From NCBI RefSeq assembly GCF_026013415.1, contig NZ_JAPDOK010000002.1, positions 620,001 to 684,000 of the forward strand: a stretch of DNA of 64,000 bases. Reading direction: 5' to 3'. The translations under genes were made by a program, and so were the position numbers. The notes under the pieces are model-generated. The model ran no database searches. It was not told the DNA's origin and worked only from the letters and a program-made list of their open reading frames with translations. Source of the stretch: Sphingomonas caeni (GTDB lineage Bacteria; Pseudomonadota; Alphaproteobacteria; Sphingomonadales; Sphingomonadaceae). Positions 18,008 to 26,706 of this stretch are shown here, piece after piece. Each line of letters starts with the position of its first letter. The stretch's first letter is position 1.

Positions 18008-18780
18008 GCCGCCTTCCAGCGCAGCGACATGCACGAGAGCCCCGCATCGACCCGCGCGACATGGATCGTGTCGAGCAGGCGCAGCGTGTAGCCCGCGCGG
18101 TCGAGCCGCTCGGCGATGCGCGGATGCTGGGCCGAGAGCAGCAGTGTGCCGCCCACGCGCAGCGCGTTGCAGGCCGCATCCTCCGCCGCGTCGGTGACGA
18201 TGGTGCGGAAGCCCGGGAACAGGGTTTCGCCCGCGCGGGTGGTGAGGATCGTCTCCTCGTCGATCAGCGCGGCGATGGTCTTGAGATGGAGCGCGCCGCG
18301 CGGGGGATCGACGACCTCGCCCGCATAACCGAGCCTGGCGAGCGCCGCGATCAGCGCCGCGGCGCCGGTGGGATCGGTGCGCGCGGACAGGCCGATCAGC
18401 ACCTTGTTCGGCGTGACCATGATGTCGCCGCCATCGGCATGGCCCTCGGCCAGCGCGATGACCTGCGCGAAATGCCGGTCGAGCGCGGGGCGGATCAGCG
18501 CCACCTCGCCCTGTCGCGAGGCCGCGCCCGGCTTCATCAGGATCGCGCCCTCCCCGAACACCAGGGCCGGATCTTCGACGAAGACCGAATCGGGGAATTG
18601 CTCGAGCGGATCGAGGATTTCGACGGTGAGGCCCAGGTCCCGCAGCGCCTGCGCATAGGCGGTGTGCTCGGCGAGGAGCGCGTCGTAATCCGGGCCGGCG
18701 CCGTCATGCGCGCGCAGGCCGTCGACGACCGAGCGGCCGGGGGTGCGGAGGATGGCGTGGGTGAAGTCGAGGCAGGTCAA
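18004..18780 (-). CDS. dimethylargininase / amidinotransferase-family hydrolase
   Basis: This 258-aa enzyme belongs to the arginine-modifying amidinotransferase fold and looks like a dimethylarginine dimethylaminohydrolase, which releases dimethylamine and citrulline. PDSVFVEDPALVF is the substrate-binding aspartate/glutamate strand, HADGGDIMV near residue 113 holds the catalytic histidine and LSCMSLRW close to the C-terminus the nucleophilic cysteine. The start is a TTG overlapping the flotillin stop (TTGA). A close alternative is a related peptidyl or free-arginine deiminase; the local motif set favours DDAH. It sits unexpectedly inside a flotillin operon. Confidence 0.85.
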   Translation of the reverse strand: MTCLDFTHAILRTPGRSVVDGLRAHDGAGPDYDALLAEHTAYAQALRDLGLTVEILDPLEQFPDSVFVEDPALVFGEGAILMKPGAASRQGEVALIRPALDRHFAQVIALAEGHADGGDIMVTPNKVLIGLSARTDPTGAAALIAALARLGYAGEVVDPPRGALHLKTIAALIDEETILTTRAGETLFPGFRTIVTDAAEDAACNALRVGGTLLLSAQHPRIAERLDRAGYTLRLLDTIHVARVDAGLSCMSLRWKAA

Positions 18781-20474
18781 TCCTTGTTCGCCTCGGTTTC
18801 GTCGTCTTCCACCACCGCTGCCGGAGCGGGGGCGGCCGCCCCGGCTAGCAGGCCGTTGAGGTTGCCGCCATTCATCCCGAGCTCGGCCATCAGCGCGTCG
18901 ATCAGCGGTCCGCCGACGCGGTAGCGCATCGCCGCCGCCACTGCCGAATCGGCAAGGTTGGTGACGCCCGCCCCTTCCCCCGCGCCGGCATCACCGTGGA
19001 GCCCGCGCGCGTCGAGGATCGAGATTTTGTCGATCTGCTCGATCGGCTTGCTGGCGGCCGCGATGATCGCCGGCAGCGCGTCGAGCATCGCCTTGCGGAT
19101 CAGCAGCGCGGTCTGGGCCTCGCTGAGCACATTGGTCGCTTCGTTGAGCGCGGTCTGGCCCGCGGCGTCGACCTTGAACGCAGCGGCGCGGCCCTCGGCG
19201 CGCGCCTTTTCGGCATCGGCCTCGGCGGTGGCCTCGGTGCGCAGCGCGGCCGCGCGCGCCTCGGCGGCTTCCTTCTCGGCGGTGGCGGCGACGGTGATCT
19301 GCACCGCTTCCTCCTGCGCGCGCTGGGTGGCGGCGATCACCGCGACATTCTTTTCGCGATTGGCGATCTCGGTCGCCTTGGCGGTCATCACGCTTTCCTC
19401 GGCGCGAACCGCGAGCGCGCGCGCCTCGTTGGCGGCGGCGGTGGCGGTCGATTCCTCTTCGGATTTCTGTGCGGTCTGGACCGCAGTGGTGATGCGTGCG
19501 AGCTCGATATTGCGGTCGCGCTCGATCGTCGCGGTCTGGACGGCGCCCTCACGCGCGATGGCGGCGGTCTGGACGACCTTGTCGGCCTCGGTCTGCGCGA
19601 CCGTCTGCGCCTGCTCGGCGGCGATGCGGGCGAGTTCGGCGAGGCGGGTCTGCTCGGCCTCGGCGGTGGCGATCGCGGTCGCCTGCTCGGCGCGGCGGGC
19701 CGCCAACGTCTGCTCCTGGGTCAGCCGCGCCTGCTCGGCCTCCTGCGCGATGGCGAGAGACTGGTTGTTGGCGTCGAGGTTGCGCTGCTCGATCTCGACG
19801 CGGTTGGTCGCGACGATGTCGTTGCGGATCTTCTTGCGTTCCTCGATCGTGCGGGTGAGCACGGTCAGCCCCTCGGCGTCGAACGCGTTATTCTCGTTGA
19901 AATGCTCGAACGCGGTCTGGTCGAAATGGGTGATCGAGACCGATTCGAGCTGGAAGCCGTTCATGTCCAGATCGGTCATCAGCGCTTCCTGGACCTTCTG
20001 GATGAAGTCGGCGCGGTTGGCGTGGAGATGTTCCATCGTCATCGTCGCCGCGACTGAGCGCAGCGCCGAGACGAGCTTGCCGTCGAGCAGCGCCTTCACC
20101 GCATCGGGGCTGTTGACCGATTCGCCGAGCGTCTGCGCCGCCGCCGCGATCGACTGGCCATCGGGCTTCACCTTGATGTGGAACAGGCCGACGACATCGA
20201 CGCGGAGCTTGTCGAGCGTGATCAGCGCGTCCTTGTTGAGGCGGGAGACCTCGAGTTTCACCGTGGTCAGCCGCACCTGCATCAGCTCGTGCAGCACCGG
20301 AATCGACATGATGCCGCCGTTGAGCACCACCTTCTCGCCGCCGAAGCCGGTCCGGATCAGCGCGATGTCCTTGGTCGAGCGGCGATAGAGGCGCGTCAGG
20401 ATGAGGCCGATGACGACCAGCGCCACCAGCGCGACGCCGGCATAGATCAGGATGTTCAGCAGCGGCTCGATCAC
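18777..20474 (-). CDS. yqiK: flotillin-family SPFH membrane protein
   Basis: This 565-aa protein has one N-terminal membrane anchor (LLNILIYAGVALVALVVIG), an SPFH domain at about 35-190 (IALIRTGFGGEKVVLNGG, SVSITHFDQTAFEHF) and a long alanine/glutamate-rich coiled coil from 190 to about 450, then a low-complexity tail. This is the YqiK/flotillin architecture, which forms large cytoplasmic-facing cages or microdomains in the inner membrane. GTG 20474 is preceded by GGGAGG at 6 nt. Its partner gene yqiJ lies 31 nt upstream in the same direction. It overlaps the dimethylargininase gene. Confidence 0.93.
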   Translation of the reverse strand: MIEPLLNILIYAGVALVALVVIGLILTRLYRRSTKDIALIRTGFGGEKVVLNGGIMSIPVLHELMQVRLTTVKLEVSRLNKDALITLDKLRVDVVGLFHIKVKPDGQSIAAAAQTLGESVNSPDAVKALLDGKLVSALRSVAATMTMEHLHANRADFIQKVQEALMTDLDMNGFQLESVSITHFDQTAFEHFNENNAFDAEGLTVLTRTIEERKKIRNDIVATNRVEIEQRNLDANNQSLAIAQEAEQARLTQEQTLAARRAEQATAIATAEAEQTRLAELARIAAEQAQTVAQTEADKVVQTAAIAREGAVQTATIERDRNIELARITTAVQTAQKSEEESTATAAANEARALAVRAEESVMTAKATEIANREKNVAVIAATQRAQEEAVQITVAATAEKEAAEARAAALRTEATAEADAEKARAEGRAAAFKVDAAGQTALNEATNVLSEAQTALLIRKAMLDALPAIIAAASKPIEQIDKISILDARGLHGDAGAGEGAGVTNLADSAVAAAMRYRVGGPLIDALMAELGMNGGNLNGLLAGAAAPAPAAVVEDDETEANKD

Positions 20475-20505
20475 GAAATCCCTCCCAAAAAATTCGATGC
20501 GTCGT

Positions 20506-21156
20506 TCAGATGGTTTGCAGCAGCGGGTGTGCGTCGGGCACCGCGAAGAAGAGCTGCCCTTCCTTGCGGACCAGCAAAGCGGTCTGGCCCTGGACGATGA
20601 CGTCCTGGTCGTGGTGCGGCTCGATCATGACGTAATGGGCCTGCCCGAACCGGTCGACCACCTTGGCCCGCGCCGGGCGCCCGCGCGCGGCGGCGCCCTC
20701 GAGCACGGTGCCGCGATGCCGCAGCAGATCGTCGGCAAGGATGACGGTCGATTCATAGCCGGGAAAGATGCGCGCCAGCCCCGCGGCGGCGAACATGTTC
20801 GCCACGCCGCCGATGACCAGCGCCGCGGCGCTCGCCAGGCTCCAATGGAGCGGTGCACCGGTCGCCGCGGTGGCGATCTGCTGGACCGCGAAGCCCGCCA
20901 CGGTGAAGCAGCCGAGCAGCGAGGTGAGCCAGACAAGGATCGGCAGTCCGCGCCCGAGCCCAAGCCAGTCGATCAGGCTCGGGCCCGGATGCGCGTCGAG
21001 ATCGGTATCGAAGTCGAAATGCCCCAGCCCCAGCCCGATCGCTTCGATCAGGCCGATGCCCAGCATCACCACAAACGCGATCGCGAAGGGGGCGTAATCG
21101 GGGGAAAGCAAAAGGGTGAGCACATCCCGATCATATCGGGGTCGCGAACGACTCAC
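20506..21156 (-). CDS. yqiJ: YqiJ-family OB-fold membrane protein
   Basis: This protein of up to 216 aa has two or three N-terminal transmembrane segments (about 20-42, 75-98 and 103-125) followed by a C-terminal NfeD/OB-like soluble domain (GTVLEGAAARGRPARAKVVD, ALLVRKEGQLFFAV). YqiJ proteins pair with YqiK flotillins. The start shown is a GTG at 21156; a second GTG at 21123 would give MLTLLLSPDY and is equally plausible, as neither has a strong ribosome-binding site. It leads the four-gene chain that continues with flotillin, dimethylargininase and MEKHLA. Confidence 0.82.
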   Translation of the reverse strand: MSRSRPRYDRDVLTLLLSPDYAPFAIAFVVMLGIGLIEAIGLGLGHFDFDTDLDAHPGPSLIDWLGLGRGLPILVWLTSLLGCFTVAGFAVQQIATAATGAPLHWSLASAAALVIGGVANMFAAAGLARIFPGYESTVILADDLLRHRGTVLEGAAARGRPARAKVVDRFGQAHYVMIEPHHDQDVIVQGQTALLVRKEGQLFFAVPDAHPLLQTI

Positions 21157-21187
21157 TAGCGAATCCGGACATGCCCGAGTCCGATTT

Positions 21188-22405
21188 TCAGCGGCGCGGC
21201 TGATCCAGCAGGCCGATGAAGAAGGCGGTGACCACCATCTGGAGCCCCACGCAGCCGAGCAGCATCGAGGGGATGGTGAGGCGCATCAGCGCCGACGGGT
21301 TGAGCCCGCCGAACCCGCTTGATGCCCAGATCGCGGTCGCGGTGATCGCGCCGCCGATGCCGAGGGTGAGGAGCGCCCCGCCGAGGATGCAGGCGCGCTC
21401 GACCGAGAACCAGTTGCGCACCCGGCGCATCAGGCCGCTCTCGGGCCACATGCCGGCGATGGTGCCGTAGCGCCGCGCCATGACGCTGAGGCCGATCAGC
21501 TGCGAGCCCATGAGGACCGCCATCGCGGCGAAGATCATCGTGTGGACGCCGAACTCGATCCCGCCCACGCGGACATCGCCGCCGATCAGGCCGAGCACGC
21601 CGAAAAGCCCGACACTTGCCAGCGCGACGCCGGGATAGAGGAAGAGGAATTTGGGCGCGAAGATCAGCAGGAAGCGCAGATGCCGCCAGCCGTCGCGCCA
21701 GGTGCGCAGGTGCGGCGGGCGGCTGCGGCCGTCGGGCTGGAGCGTGGTGGGGACCTCGCGGATATCGAGCTTCTCGATCGCCGCCTTGACCACCATTTCG
21801 CTGGCGAATTCCATGCCCGGCGTGGTCAGGCCGAGCTCGCGGATCGATTCGCGGTTGAAGGCGCGCAGGCCGCAATGGAAGTCGCCGACCGGGATGCGGA
21901 AGAAGATCTGGCCGAGAAAGCTGAGCACCGGATTGCCGAGCCAGCGGTGCAGCGGCGGCATCGCGCCGGGGGCGATCCCGCCCTGGAAGCGATTGCCCAT
22001 GACGAGGTCGGCGCCCTGGCGGAGCTGCTCGACAAAGGGCATCAGCCCGCCGAAATCATAGCTGTCGTCGGCGTCGCCCATCGCGACGAACTTGCCTTGG
22101 GCCGCCTCGATTCCGCCGATCAGCGCCGCGCCGTATCCGCGCGCGGGGACATGGACGATGCGCGCGCCGAGCGCGTTGGCGATCTGCTGCGATCCGTCGG
22201 TCGAGCCATTGTCCGCGACGATGACTTCGCCGGCCAGATCATGGTCGGCGAGGAAGGCCTTGGCCTTTTTGATGCAGACAGCGAGCGTCTCGGCCTCGTT
22301 GAGGCAGGGCATCACGATCGAGAGTTCGATCTCCCGGGCCTCGGCGGGCGGCTGCGCGAGCGCGCGGCGGGGCGGGGGGCTCTGGAAGGCGGGCGCTGCG
22401 GACAT
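21188..22405 (-). CDS. family 2 glycosyltransferase with C-terminal membrane helices (polyprenol-phosphate type)
   Basis: This 405-aa protein has a GT-A domain: SIVMPCLNEAETLAVCI, IVADNGSTDGSQQIA and AMGDADDSYDFGGL (metal-binding DxD-like) followed by the acceptor loop VPVGDFHCGLRAF-like (IPVGDFHCGLRAFNRESI). About four helices follow from residue 250. It resembles DPM1/GtrB-like enzymes that charge undecaprenyl phosphate with a hexose. ATG 22405 has AGGAG at 5 nt, so the upstream in-frame extension is rejected. It is divergent from a methyltransferase and two GT-C-like proteins that could use the lipid-linked sugar. Confidence 0.9.
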   Translation of the reverse strand: MSAAPAFQSPPPRRALAQPPAEAREIELSIVMPCLNEAETLAVCIKKAKAFLADHDLAGEVIVADNGSTDGSQQIANALGARIVHVPARGYGAALIGGIEAAQGKFVAMGDADDSYDFGGLMPFVEQLRQGADLVMGNRFQGGIAPGAMPPLHRWLGNPVLSFLGQIFFRIPVGDFHCGLRAFNRESIRELGLTTPGMEFASEMVVKAAIEKLDIREVPTTLQPDGRSRPPHLRTWRDGWRHLRFLLIFAPKFLFLYPGVALASVGLFGVLGLIGGDVRVGGIEFGVHTMIFAAMAVLMGSQLIGLSVMARRYGTIAGMWPESGLMRRVRNWFSVERACILGGALLTLGIGGAITATAIWASSGFGGLNPSALMRLTIPSMLLGCVGLQMVVTAFFIGLLDQPRR

Positions 22406-22453
22406 GAGGACTCCTGGAGTTGCCCCGATGTGCCCGGACGAGCCCAAAATTTT

Positions 22454-22525
22454 GGTTAACGGCTGCGGAAAATTTCCTGCGAAAAACTTTCTCGTCCGCG
22501 CCGCTGGCCGGATTTCATTAACCAT
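22454..22525. promoter_or_regulatory. divergent control region with opposed TTAACC elements
   Basis: Between the divergent glycosyltransferase and methyltransferase genes there is an AT-rich patch. GGTTAAC at 22454-22460 and TTAACCAT at 22518-22525 face each other. TTAACCAT is the reported half-site form of the alphaproteobacterial cell-cycle regulator CtrA. Two isolated half-sites are weak evidence. Confidence 0.35.
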
Positions 22526-22572
22526 TTCTCCCTAGCGTGCCGCCAAAGCGATGCGCCTCAGGAGGCAAGAAG

Positions 22573-23163
22573 ATGCTCGGTACCGTCCACGGCAAACTGG
22601 TGTTCAACCGCCGGATCCAGAAGCTCGCAACCGCGATCGCCGAACGGCTGCCGCAGGGCGCTCGCGTGCTCGATGTCGGCTGCGGCAGCGGCGACCTTGC
22701 CGTGCTGGTGATGCAGATGCGCCCCGACGTGAAGATCGAGGGGATCGACGTGCTGGTCCGTCCGGGCACCGCGATCCCGGTGACCGAATATGACGGCTAT
22801 CACATCCCCTTTGGCGACAATGATTTCGACGCGGCGATGGTGATCGACGTGCTCCACCATACCGACGATCCCCAGGCGGTGCTCGGCGAGATCGCGCGGG
22901 TGGCGCCCAAGGTGATCATCAAGGATCATCTGCGCGACGGGATCGCGGCGGGGCCGACGCTGCGCTTCATGGACTGGGTCGGCAACGCCGCGCATGGCGT
23001 GCGGCTGCCCTACAACTATCTCTCGCAGCGCGAATGGACCGCGATCTGGGGCAAGCTCCAGCTCGGCACCAGCGCCTTCACCAAGCGGCTGGCGCTCTAT
23101 CCCAGGCCGTTCAGCTGGTTCTTCGACCGCGGGCTGCATTTCGTCGCGATCCTGTCGCGCTGA
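22573..23163 (+). CDS. class I SAM-dependent methyltransferase
   Basis: This 196-aa protein has a Methyltransf_11 core: VLDVGCGSGDLAVLV at about residues 33-47, an acidic loop after IEGIDVLV, FDAAMVIDVLHHTDDP and VIIKDHLRDG. GGAGG precedes ATG 22573 by 8 nt. The Rossmann core is complete and the protein small. The acceptor is unknown; flanking genes for lipid-linked sugar transfer suggest a glycan or lipid substrate. It starts an apparent run with the two polytopic proteins downstream (9 nt and 18 nt gaps). Confidence 0.88.
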   Translation: MLGTVHGKLVFNRRIQKLATAIAERLPQGARVLDVGCGSGDLAVLVMQMRPDVKIEGIDVLVRPGTAIPVTEYDGYHIPFGDNDFDAAMVIDVLHHTDDPQAVLGEIARVAPKVIIKDHLRDGIAAGPTLRFMDWVGNAAHGVRLPYNYLSQREWTAIWGKLQLGTSAFTKRLALYPRPFSWFFDRGLHFVAILSR

Positions 23164-23172
23164 ACCTCGGGC

Positions 23173-24969
23173 ATGGGGGAGCCCGTTTCCGATAACGCAC
23201 GTTCGATCCGCCTCGACCTGATCGTCGCGGCGGCGCTGGCGGCGATCCTGACGATCGGCTGGACGCTGACCGACTGGCCGCGGCTCAGCCATATGCTGCT
23301 GCCCGATCCCGACGACATGATGCGCCTCGCCCAGGTGCGCGACTGGATAGCGGGCCAGGGGATCAACGACTGGACCCAGTATCGCATGGCGCCGCCCTAT
23401 GGCTCGCCGATGCACTGGTCGCGGATCAACGATGTGGGGATCGCCGCGCTGATCCTGATCGCCCGGCCCTTGGTCGGGCAGGCGAATGCCGAGATGTTTG
23501 CGGTGCTGACCTATCCGGCATTGCTGTTCGCCTGCGCCCTGTTCCTGTCGGCGCGGCTCGCGCGGCGGGTTTGGGGACCCTCGGCGGGGCTGGTGGCGGC
23601 GGTGCTGACCGCGCTCGCTTATCCGGGGACGACGGTGTTCATCCCGGGGCGGATCGATCACCATGCGCTGCAGGTGGTGCTGATCCAGCTGCTGGTGCTG
23701 ATGCTGATGCGCGCGCCGACGATCGGGGCGGGATTGGCGGCGGGTTTGTTCACCGGGCTCAGCCTGGTCGTGGGGCTCGAGACGGTGCCGCAGGTCGCGG
23801 CGCTGGTCGGCGTGCTGTCGCTGCTCTGGGCGGTGCGGGGCGGCGAGGAGCGGTTGCGGCTCGGCGGATTCGCGGGCGGGCTGGCGGGGACGACATTGTT
23901 CTTCCTGATCTTCCTGCGGCCGACCTTCTGGACCTCGGCCTTGTGCGACGCCTTCACGCCCGCCTCGTCGACCGCGGCCCTGTCGGTCAGCGCGGCGCTG
24001 GCGCTGCTGGCGGCGGCAACGCCGCGGCTGGCGACGTGGCAGCTTCGCATCGGCGTCGGCGCGGTGCTCGGCGGCATCGCGCTCGGCGCGACGCTCCATG
24101 CCTTTCCGGCGTGCATCAACGGCCCCTATGGCGTGATGGACCCGTTCCTGCGCGAGAATTTCCTGCCCTTTATCGACGAGGCCAATGGCGTCTTCGTCCA
24201 GCCGCGGCTGGCGCGGATCATCGCGATCGGCGGCTTGCTCGCGACGGGCTGCGCGGCATCGGTCTGGATGATCGTGCGCGACCGGCCGCGCTGGGCCACG
24301 CTGCTGCCGCTCGCGACCGTGGTGCTGGCTTCGGGGCTGGTGATGCTGGTTCAGGTGCGCGGCGCCTATATCGGGGCGCCGCTCGCCGGGCCGGTGCTGG
24401 CCGGGCTGGTGCTGGCTGCCCGCGAGCGCACGACATGGCGGCTGCCCGCGGTGGTCGGCGCGTGGCTGGCGGGCGCCGGCATGGTCTATGTCACCATTCC
24501 CGACCAGATCGAGATGCGGCTGCGCCACGACACCAGCGTCGTCAATCCGCCGAAGCAGCAGGTGCTGTGCAGCGTGGGCGACACCTGGGGCGCGGTCGAC
24601 CGCTATCCGCCGGGCGTGGCGATGGCGGGCACCAGCGTCGCCGCCTATCTGATGGGCGCGACGCATCATTCGACGATCGGCGCGGGCTATCACCGCAACG
24701 ATCGCGGCAATATGGCGATGTACCGCTTCTTCCTGAGCGACCCGGAAAAGGCGCGCGCGATCGGGCGCGAATGGAAGGTCGATTATGTCGCCTTCTGCCC
24801 GGGCGATTTCGACGAAGTCCATCCCGGCACGGCATTTCCGGACAGCCTCGCCGCCCAGCTCGCCGCCGGCCGCGCGCCCGCCTGGCTCCAGCCGCTGCCG
24901 ATCGGAAAGACGCCATTGCGCTTCTATCGCGTCGCGCGTGAAGCGCCGCTTGCGGCCCCCCGCCCCTAA
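23173..24969 (+). CDS. GT-C-like integral membrane protein (STT3-type N-terminal loop)
   Basis: This 598-aa protein has about 12 transmembrane helices and a soluble C-terminal domain from about residue 450. The first periplasmic loop contains LPDPDDMMRLAQVRDWI and GSPMHWSRIND, like the acidic catalytic loop of GT-C oligosaccharyltransferases such as STT3/PglB. It is thus a good candidate for transfer of a lipid-linked sugar or glycan to a periplasmic acceptor. A WWDYG-type motif is not visible, so protein N-glycosylation is not claimed. It lies between a methyltransferase and a second polytopic protein. Confidence 0.72.
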   Translation: MGEPVSDNARSIRLDLIVAAALAAILTIGWTLTDWPRLSHMLLPDPDDMMRLAQVRDWIAGQGINDWTQYRMAPPYGSPMHWSRINDVGIAALILIARPLVGQANAEMFAVLTYPALLFACALFLSARLARRVWGPSAGLVAAVLTALAYPGTTVFIPGRIDHHALQVVLIQLLVLMLMRAPTIGAGLAAGLFTGLSLVVGLETVPQVAALVGVLSLLWAVRGGEERLRLGGFAGGLAGTTLFFLIFLRPTFWTSALCDAFTPASSTAALSVSAALALLAAATPRLATWQLRIGVGAVLGGIALGATLHAFPACINGPYGVMDPFLRENFLPFIDEANGVFVQPRLARIIAIGGLLATGCAASVWMIVRDRPRWATLLPLATVVLASGLVMLVQVRGAYIGAPLAGPVLAGLVLAARERTTWRLPAVVGAWLAGAGMVYVTIPDQIEMRLRHDTSVVNPPKQQVLCSVGDTWGAVDRYPPGVAMAGTSVAAYLMGATHHSTIGAGYHRNDRGNMAMYRFFLSDPEKARAIGREWKVDYVAFCPGDFDEVHPGTAFPDSLAAQLAAGRAPAWLQPLPIGKTPLRFYRVAREAPLAAPRP

Positions 24970-24987
24970 GCCCTAGAAGCGTGCGCG

Positions 24988-26700
24988 ATGGACAGGGGCG
25001 AGGCGCTGCAGTGGTGGCAGACACGATGGTTCGTGCTGGGGGCGACCCTGCTCGCGATCGTGCCGTTGCTATGGCCGGATATTCCGCCCCTGGTCGATCT
25101 GCCCGGGCATATGGGGCGCTACCGCGTCCAGCTCGATTACGGCAACCATGCCTGGCTCGCCGACTGGTATAATTTCCAGTGGAGCCTGATCGGCAATCTG
25201 GGCGTCGACCTGCTCGTCATCCCGCTTTCCAAGATTTTCGGGCTCGAACTCGCGGTCAAGCTGATCGTCATGTCGATCCCCGCGATGACCGTCGCGGGCC
25301 TGTTGTGGATCGCGCGCGAGGTGCATGGGCGTATTCCGGCGACCGCGCTGTTCGCACTGCCGCTGGCCTATAGCTTCCCCTTCCATTTCGGCTTCGTCAA
25401 TTTCGCGCTGTCGATGGCGTTCGCGCTGCTTGCCTTCGGGCTGTGGCTGCGGCTCGCGCGGCTGGGCAGGCTGATGCTGCGGAACATCCTGTTCCTGCCG
25501 ATCTCGTGCCTGATCTGGGTGACGCATACCTATGGCTGGGGCGTGCTCGGCGTGCTCGCCTTCTCGGCCGAGCTGATCCGCCAGCACGACCTGGCATCGC
25601 GCAGCGAGGTTTCGAGGGGCGAAAATCGGGGCCGCACCGGCAGCGCTCGGAGCTTCACTGTCGATTGGGTGGTGCCGTGGTTCCATGCCGGCATCCAGTG
25701 CCTCGTCCTCGCCCCGCCGGTGCTGCTGATGGTGATGTGGCGCAGCGGCGGCCATGTCGGCGGCAAGACCTTCGATCTGTTCAACTGGATGGCCAAGATC
25801 CGCTGGGTCGTCCAGGTCTTCCGCGACCGCTGGCAGCTGTTCGACATCGCCAGCGTGGGCGTGCTGTTCCTGCTGCTGTTCAAGGCGATCCGCGACCCGA
25901 ACATCCAATATTCGCGCAACCTCGGCCTTTCCGCGGTCTTCCTGCTCGCGGTCTATATCCTGCTCCCGCGCGTGGTGTTCGGGTCGGCCTATGCGGACAT
26001 GCGGCTGGTGCCTTTCATGATCGCGATCGCGATCATCGCGATCCGGCCCAAGCCGGGGCTGACGATGGTCGGCGCGGCGACCGTCGCGGTGCTGGGGATG
26101 AGCTTCTATACGGTGCGGATCGCCGCCACGACCTGGAGCTTCGCCAAGTATGACGCCGATTACGACCGTGAGCTCAAGGCGCTCGACCATCTGCCGCAGG
26201 GCGCGCGGCTGCTCAGCTTCGTCGGCGAGACCTGCTACAACGAATGGACGATGACGCGCCTCCAGCACGTCCCCGCGCTGGCCCTGGAGCGCAAGCTGGC
26301 TTTCACCAACGATCAATGGTCGATGGAGGGCGGGCAGCTGCTGACGGTGCGCTACCTCCACGACCGCGACCGGCTCGCGCGCAGCTTCACGCATGATCCG
26401 TCCGAGCTGACCACCGACGTCAAATGCCCGCGCGAATATTGGCGGCCGATCGCGCGCAGCCTGGTGCTCTTCCCGCGCGACGCCTTCGACTATGTCTGGG
26501 TGATCCGCCCGCCGCATTATGACCGGCGGCTGGAAAAGGGCCTCATTCCGATCTGGCGCGACGGCGACAGCGCCTTGTTCAAGATCGATCCCACCGTCGC
26601 TCCGGCCGAGCCCAACGCGCTCGACCTGCCCACCCCCGTCCCCGAGCGGGCGATGGCCAATGACGGCAGTCAGATCACCAATTCGATGGCGCCGCAGTAA
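24988..26700 (+). CDS. polytopic membrane protein, possible GT-C-type glycosyltransferase
   Basis: This 570-aa protein has a first helix near residues 17-34, an extracytoplasmic loop with DIPPLVDLPGHMGRYRVQLD, then many helices to about residue 385 and a soluble C-terminal portion (LKALDHLPQGARLLSFVGET, PREYWRPIARSLVLF). The layout parallels the preceding protein, although the sequences are not similar by eye. The function is unassigned; a role in envelope glycan assembly is inferred from the cluster. It follows the upstream gene by 18 nt and ends 6 nt before the stop of the convergent FemAB gene. Confidence 0.7.
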   Translation: MDRGEALQWWQTRWFVLGATLLAIVPLLWPDIPPLVDLPGHMGRYRVQLDYGNHAWLADWYNFQWSLIGNLGVDLLVIPLSKIFGLELAVKLIVMSIPAMTVAGLLWIAREVHGRIPATALFALPLAYSFPFHFGFVNFALSMAFALLAFGLWLRLARLGRLMLRNILFLPISCLIWVTHTYGWGVLGVLAFSAELIRQHDLASRSEVSRGENRGRTGSARSFTVDWVVPWFHAGIQCLVLAPPVLLMVMWRSGGHVGGKTFDLFNWMAKIRWVVQVFRDRWQLFDIASVGVLFLLLFKAIRDPNIQYSRNLGLSAVFLLAVYILLPRVVFGSAYADMRLVPFMIAIAIIAIRPKPGLTMVGAATVAVLGMSFYTVRIAATTWSFAKYDADYDRELKALDHLPQGARLLSFVGETCYNEWTMTRLQHVPALALERKLAFTNDQWSMEGGQLLTVRYLHDRDRLARSFTHDPSELTTDVKCPREYWRPIARSLVLFPRDAFDYVWVIRPPHYDRRLEKGLIPIWRDGDSALFKIDPTVAPAEPNALDLPTPVPERAMANDGSQITNSMAPQ

Positions 26701-26706
26701 CGGGCG

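Noticed and set aside
22558..24822. 754-aa open frame on the minus strand
   Set aside because: It is antisense to the methyltransferase and GT-C-like genes; composition shows it is a shadow frame.
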